Positions 62,563 to 64,000 of a DNA stretch of 64,000 nucleotides are shown here, piece after piece. This DNA is from Acetobacterium wieringae (GTDB lineage Bacteria; Bacillota; Clostridia; Eubacteriales; Eubacteriaceae): NCBI RefSeq assembly GCF_026646375.1, contig NZ_JAIPPU010000003.1, positions 62,001 through 126,000 on the forward strand, written 5' to 3'. Both the position numbers and the translations under genes were made by a program. The notes below the pieces were generated by a model, which was not told the origin of the DNA, searched no databases, and saw only the letters and a list, made by a program, of their open reading frames with translations. Each line of letters starts with the position of its first letter. The stretch's first letter is position 1.

Positions 62563-62937
62563 TTACTGCGCGAGATAAGCCTTCATTTTTTCGAAGGTTT
62601 CATCCGAGATAACATGCTCAATACCACAGGCGTCCTGTTCCGCATTAGCCAGGGACACATCCAGGGCCTTCATCAAAAACTCGGTAATCAGCCGATGCTT
62701 TTCGTAGACCTTTACCGCCCGGCATTTTCCGGCTTCAGTGAGATAGATCTGGCCATAGCGCTCATGTTCGACATAGCCCAAGTCCTTCAGTTTGCGAACC
62801 GCATCATTGGCGCTGGCCTTACTGACCTTGAGTTCCAGGGCGACATCGGTAATGCGCACCCCTTTGCCGTGTTTTTGACTCTCCAGATAAATGGTTTCGA
62901 TGTAATCCTCAATGGATTCTGTTAGTTTTTTTTCCAT
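62563..62937 (-). CDS. DtxR/MntR-family metal-dependent regulator
   Basis: 124 residues. Winged helix (RITDVALELKVSKASANDAV, RKLKDLGYVEHERYGQIYLT) and dimerisation part with EKHRLITEFL and CGIEHVI. Metal ligands resemble MntR (Asp in ESIEDY, His in EKHR, Glu and His in GIEH) but MntR's Glu99 is Cys, as in DtxR. So Mn or Fe specificity is open. It overlaps the ygiQ end by 29 bases. Confidence 0.87.
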   Translation of the reverse strand: MEKKLTESIEDYIETIYLESQKHGKGVRITDVALELKVSKASANDAVRKLKDLGYVEHERYGQIYLTEAGKCRAVKVYEKHRLITEFLMKALDVSLANAEQDACGIEHVISDETFEKMKAYLAQ

Positions 62938-64000
62938 TTTTACCTCTGCTTTTATCTTTTTGATTTATTTTTGATTGCTTTGTTGTAGTGGGTCTGGCTT
63001 TTTTTCCCTTTGTGTTCCGGCTAAGATTTGCCTGCGGGGATTGACGATCGCCACTTTTTACCTTGGTCGGAATTAATGCTTTCTTGCCACTTCCGATCAG
63101 ATCGTCCCGATAGGCCATTGTCAATGCTTCGTGCACCAGCAGATAATTTTCCCGTTTGTTATACTGCACCAGTGCCCGCTGCATGTTTTTTTCCCGGCCC
63201 TTGGGTACATAAACCGCTTCCATTGTCAGCGGGTTGACACCGGTATGGTACATGGCGGTTGCCACTGAACCCGGAGTCGGGTAAAAATCCTGTACCTGTT
63301 CCGGGAAAAAGCCCATCTCCCGAATGTATTCAGCCAGTTTGACAGCATCCTGAAGGGTACAACCGGGATGACCGGTAATGAAATAGGGCAATACAAACTG
63401 GTTTTTGTCCAGCTGCCCATCAATCTGCTTAAACTGACGTACAAAGTTTTCATAGACGTTAAAGGCCGGTTTGCCCATGTGAGCAAGCACCGTATCGGAT
63501 ACATGTTCCGGAGCGACCCGCAGCTGGCCGCTGATATGGTGCTCCACCAGTTCCCGAAAAAAGGCCTTGTCTGAATCCAGCGCCAAATAATCATAACGGA
63601 TTCCCGAACGGATAAACACTTTTTTGATTCCCGGCAGATTCCGAACCGCCCGAAGCGTCTCCAGATACGGCTTATGGCTGGGATCAATGTTTTTGCAGGG
63701 AGTTGGCGCCAAACACTCCCGATCGTTGCAGTAACCCCGGGTGGCCTGTTTTTTGCAGGCCAGATGAGAAAAATTAGCCGTCGGTCCGCCGATATCGTGA
63801 ATGTAACCCTTAAAGTCCGGCTCTTTCGTCATTCGCTTGGCTTCCCGGACAATTGAATCACGGCTGCGCATCTGGACATATTTACCCTGGTGAATGGCCA
63901 GCGCACAAAAGGTGCAGTTGCCGTAACAGCCCCGGTTGGCAGTGATACTGAACTTGACTTCGCTAAGCCCTGGTACACCCCCGACCGGATCATAGGCCGG
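62909..64000 (-). CDS. YgiQ-family radical SAM protein (5' end outside the window)
   Basis: The frame is open to the right edge, 363 codons. The radical SAM cysteines are visible as CYGNCTFC near 63930. HDIGGPTANFSHLACKK, IRSGIRYDYLAL and RVAPEHVSDTVLAHMGKP are typical of YgiQ. The C-terminal tail is basic and low-complexity. Function not established in general. Confidence 0.88.
   Translation of the reverse strand, partial: PAYDPVGGVPGLSEVKFSITANRGCYGNCTFCALAIHQGKYVQMRSRDSIVREAKRMTKEPDFKGYIHDIGGPTANFSHLACKKQATRGYCNDRECLAPTPCKNIDPSHKPYLETLRAVRNLPGIKKVFIRSGIRYDYLALDSDKAFFRELVEHHISGQLRVAPEHVSDTVLAHMGKPAFNVYENFVRQFKQIDGQLDKNQFVLPYFITGHPGCTLQDAVKLAEYIREMGFFPEQVQDFYPTPGSVATAMYHTGVNPLTMEAVYVPKGREKNMQRALVQYNKRENYLLVHEALTMAYRDDLIGSGKKALIPTKVKSGDRQSPQANLSRNTKGKKARPTTTKQSKINQKDKSRGKNGKKTNRIH

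Overview
The window reads as a chromosome segment of a low-to-moderate GC, strictly anaerobic Firmicute of the acetogenic Eubacteriaceae. Acetobacterium is the best guess. That is inference from the gene set (a CooS-type carbon monoxide dehydrogenase homologue with a CooF-like ferredoxin, a FabK-type fatty acid operon, c-di-GMP control, chemotaxis genes, an EutL shell protein), not from a marker gene. No rRNA, tRNA or CRISPR array was seen.

Region 1 (1-4530, minus strand) is a Tad/Flp pilus operon: prepilin peptidase, four tandem 55-residue Flp pilins, an intra-operon terminator hairpin, TadE, TadG-like, CpaB and the start of TadZ/CpaE. Its leader holds two tandem GEMM-I (c-di-GMP-I class) riboswitches, each followed by its own intrinsic terminator, behind a good sigma-A promoter. 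Their ligand-discriminating base differs (A in the first, G in the second). Region 2 (4.9-16.4 kb) has DUF2325/DUF3793 genes, a membrane GGDEF-EAL protein, an MFS transporter, glyoxalase, the housekeeping block ybeY-dgkA-era-recO, a phosphatase, a DMT transporter and an NMO-like flavoenzyme. Region 3 (16.4-26.2 kb, plus strand) is a complete type II fatty acid synthesis operon, fabT-fabH-acpP-fabK-fabD-fabG-fabF-accB-fabZ-accC-accD-accA, with a consensus promoter, an operator and a strong terminator. An isolated eutL follows.

Region 4 (27-38.5 kb) holds two zinc-ribbon proteins, a cyclophilin, a cooS-cooF-NAD/FAD oxidoreductase operon under a perfect-consensus promoter, a Fur-family regulator, a four-domain sulfur-handling fusion with its ArsR repressor, an OhrR-like regulator beside a decayed glutathione peroxidase, and an XRE regulator. 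The CooS homologue keeps all C-cluster ligands but has lost the proton-relay histidines and the catalytic lysine of known CO dehydrogenases. Region 5 (38.8-54.1 kb) is signalling and chemotaxis: PAS-GGDEF, a PAS/coiled-coil/LRR protein with CheR, a bacteriohemerythrin, CheY-like, a large hybrid kinase broken at a G8 tract, MCP, CheW, CheA with a SigD-type promoter, and a FIST plus soluble MCP pair.

Region 6 (54.6-61.2 kb) is an accessory island bounded by a 27-bp near-perfect direct repeat that is the 3' end of rlmD. It carries an internally deleted TOTE-type primase-helicase, an AbiEi/AbiEii pair whose nucleotidyltransferase has an altered DxD motif, and an HNH nuclease. No integrase is visible. 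Intact rlmD, a DtxR/MntR-family regulator and a truncated YgiQ radical SAM gene close the window.
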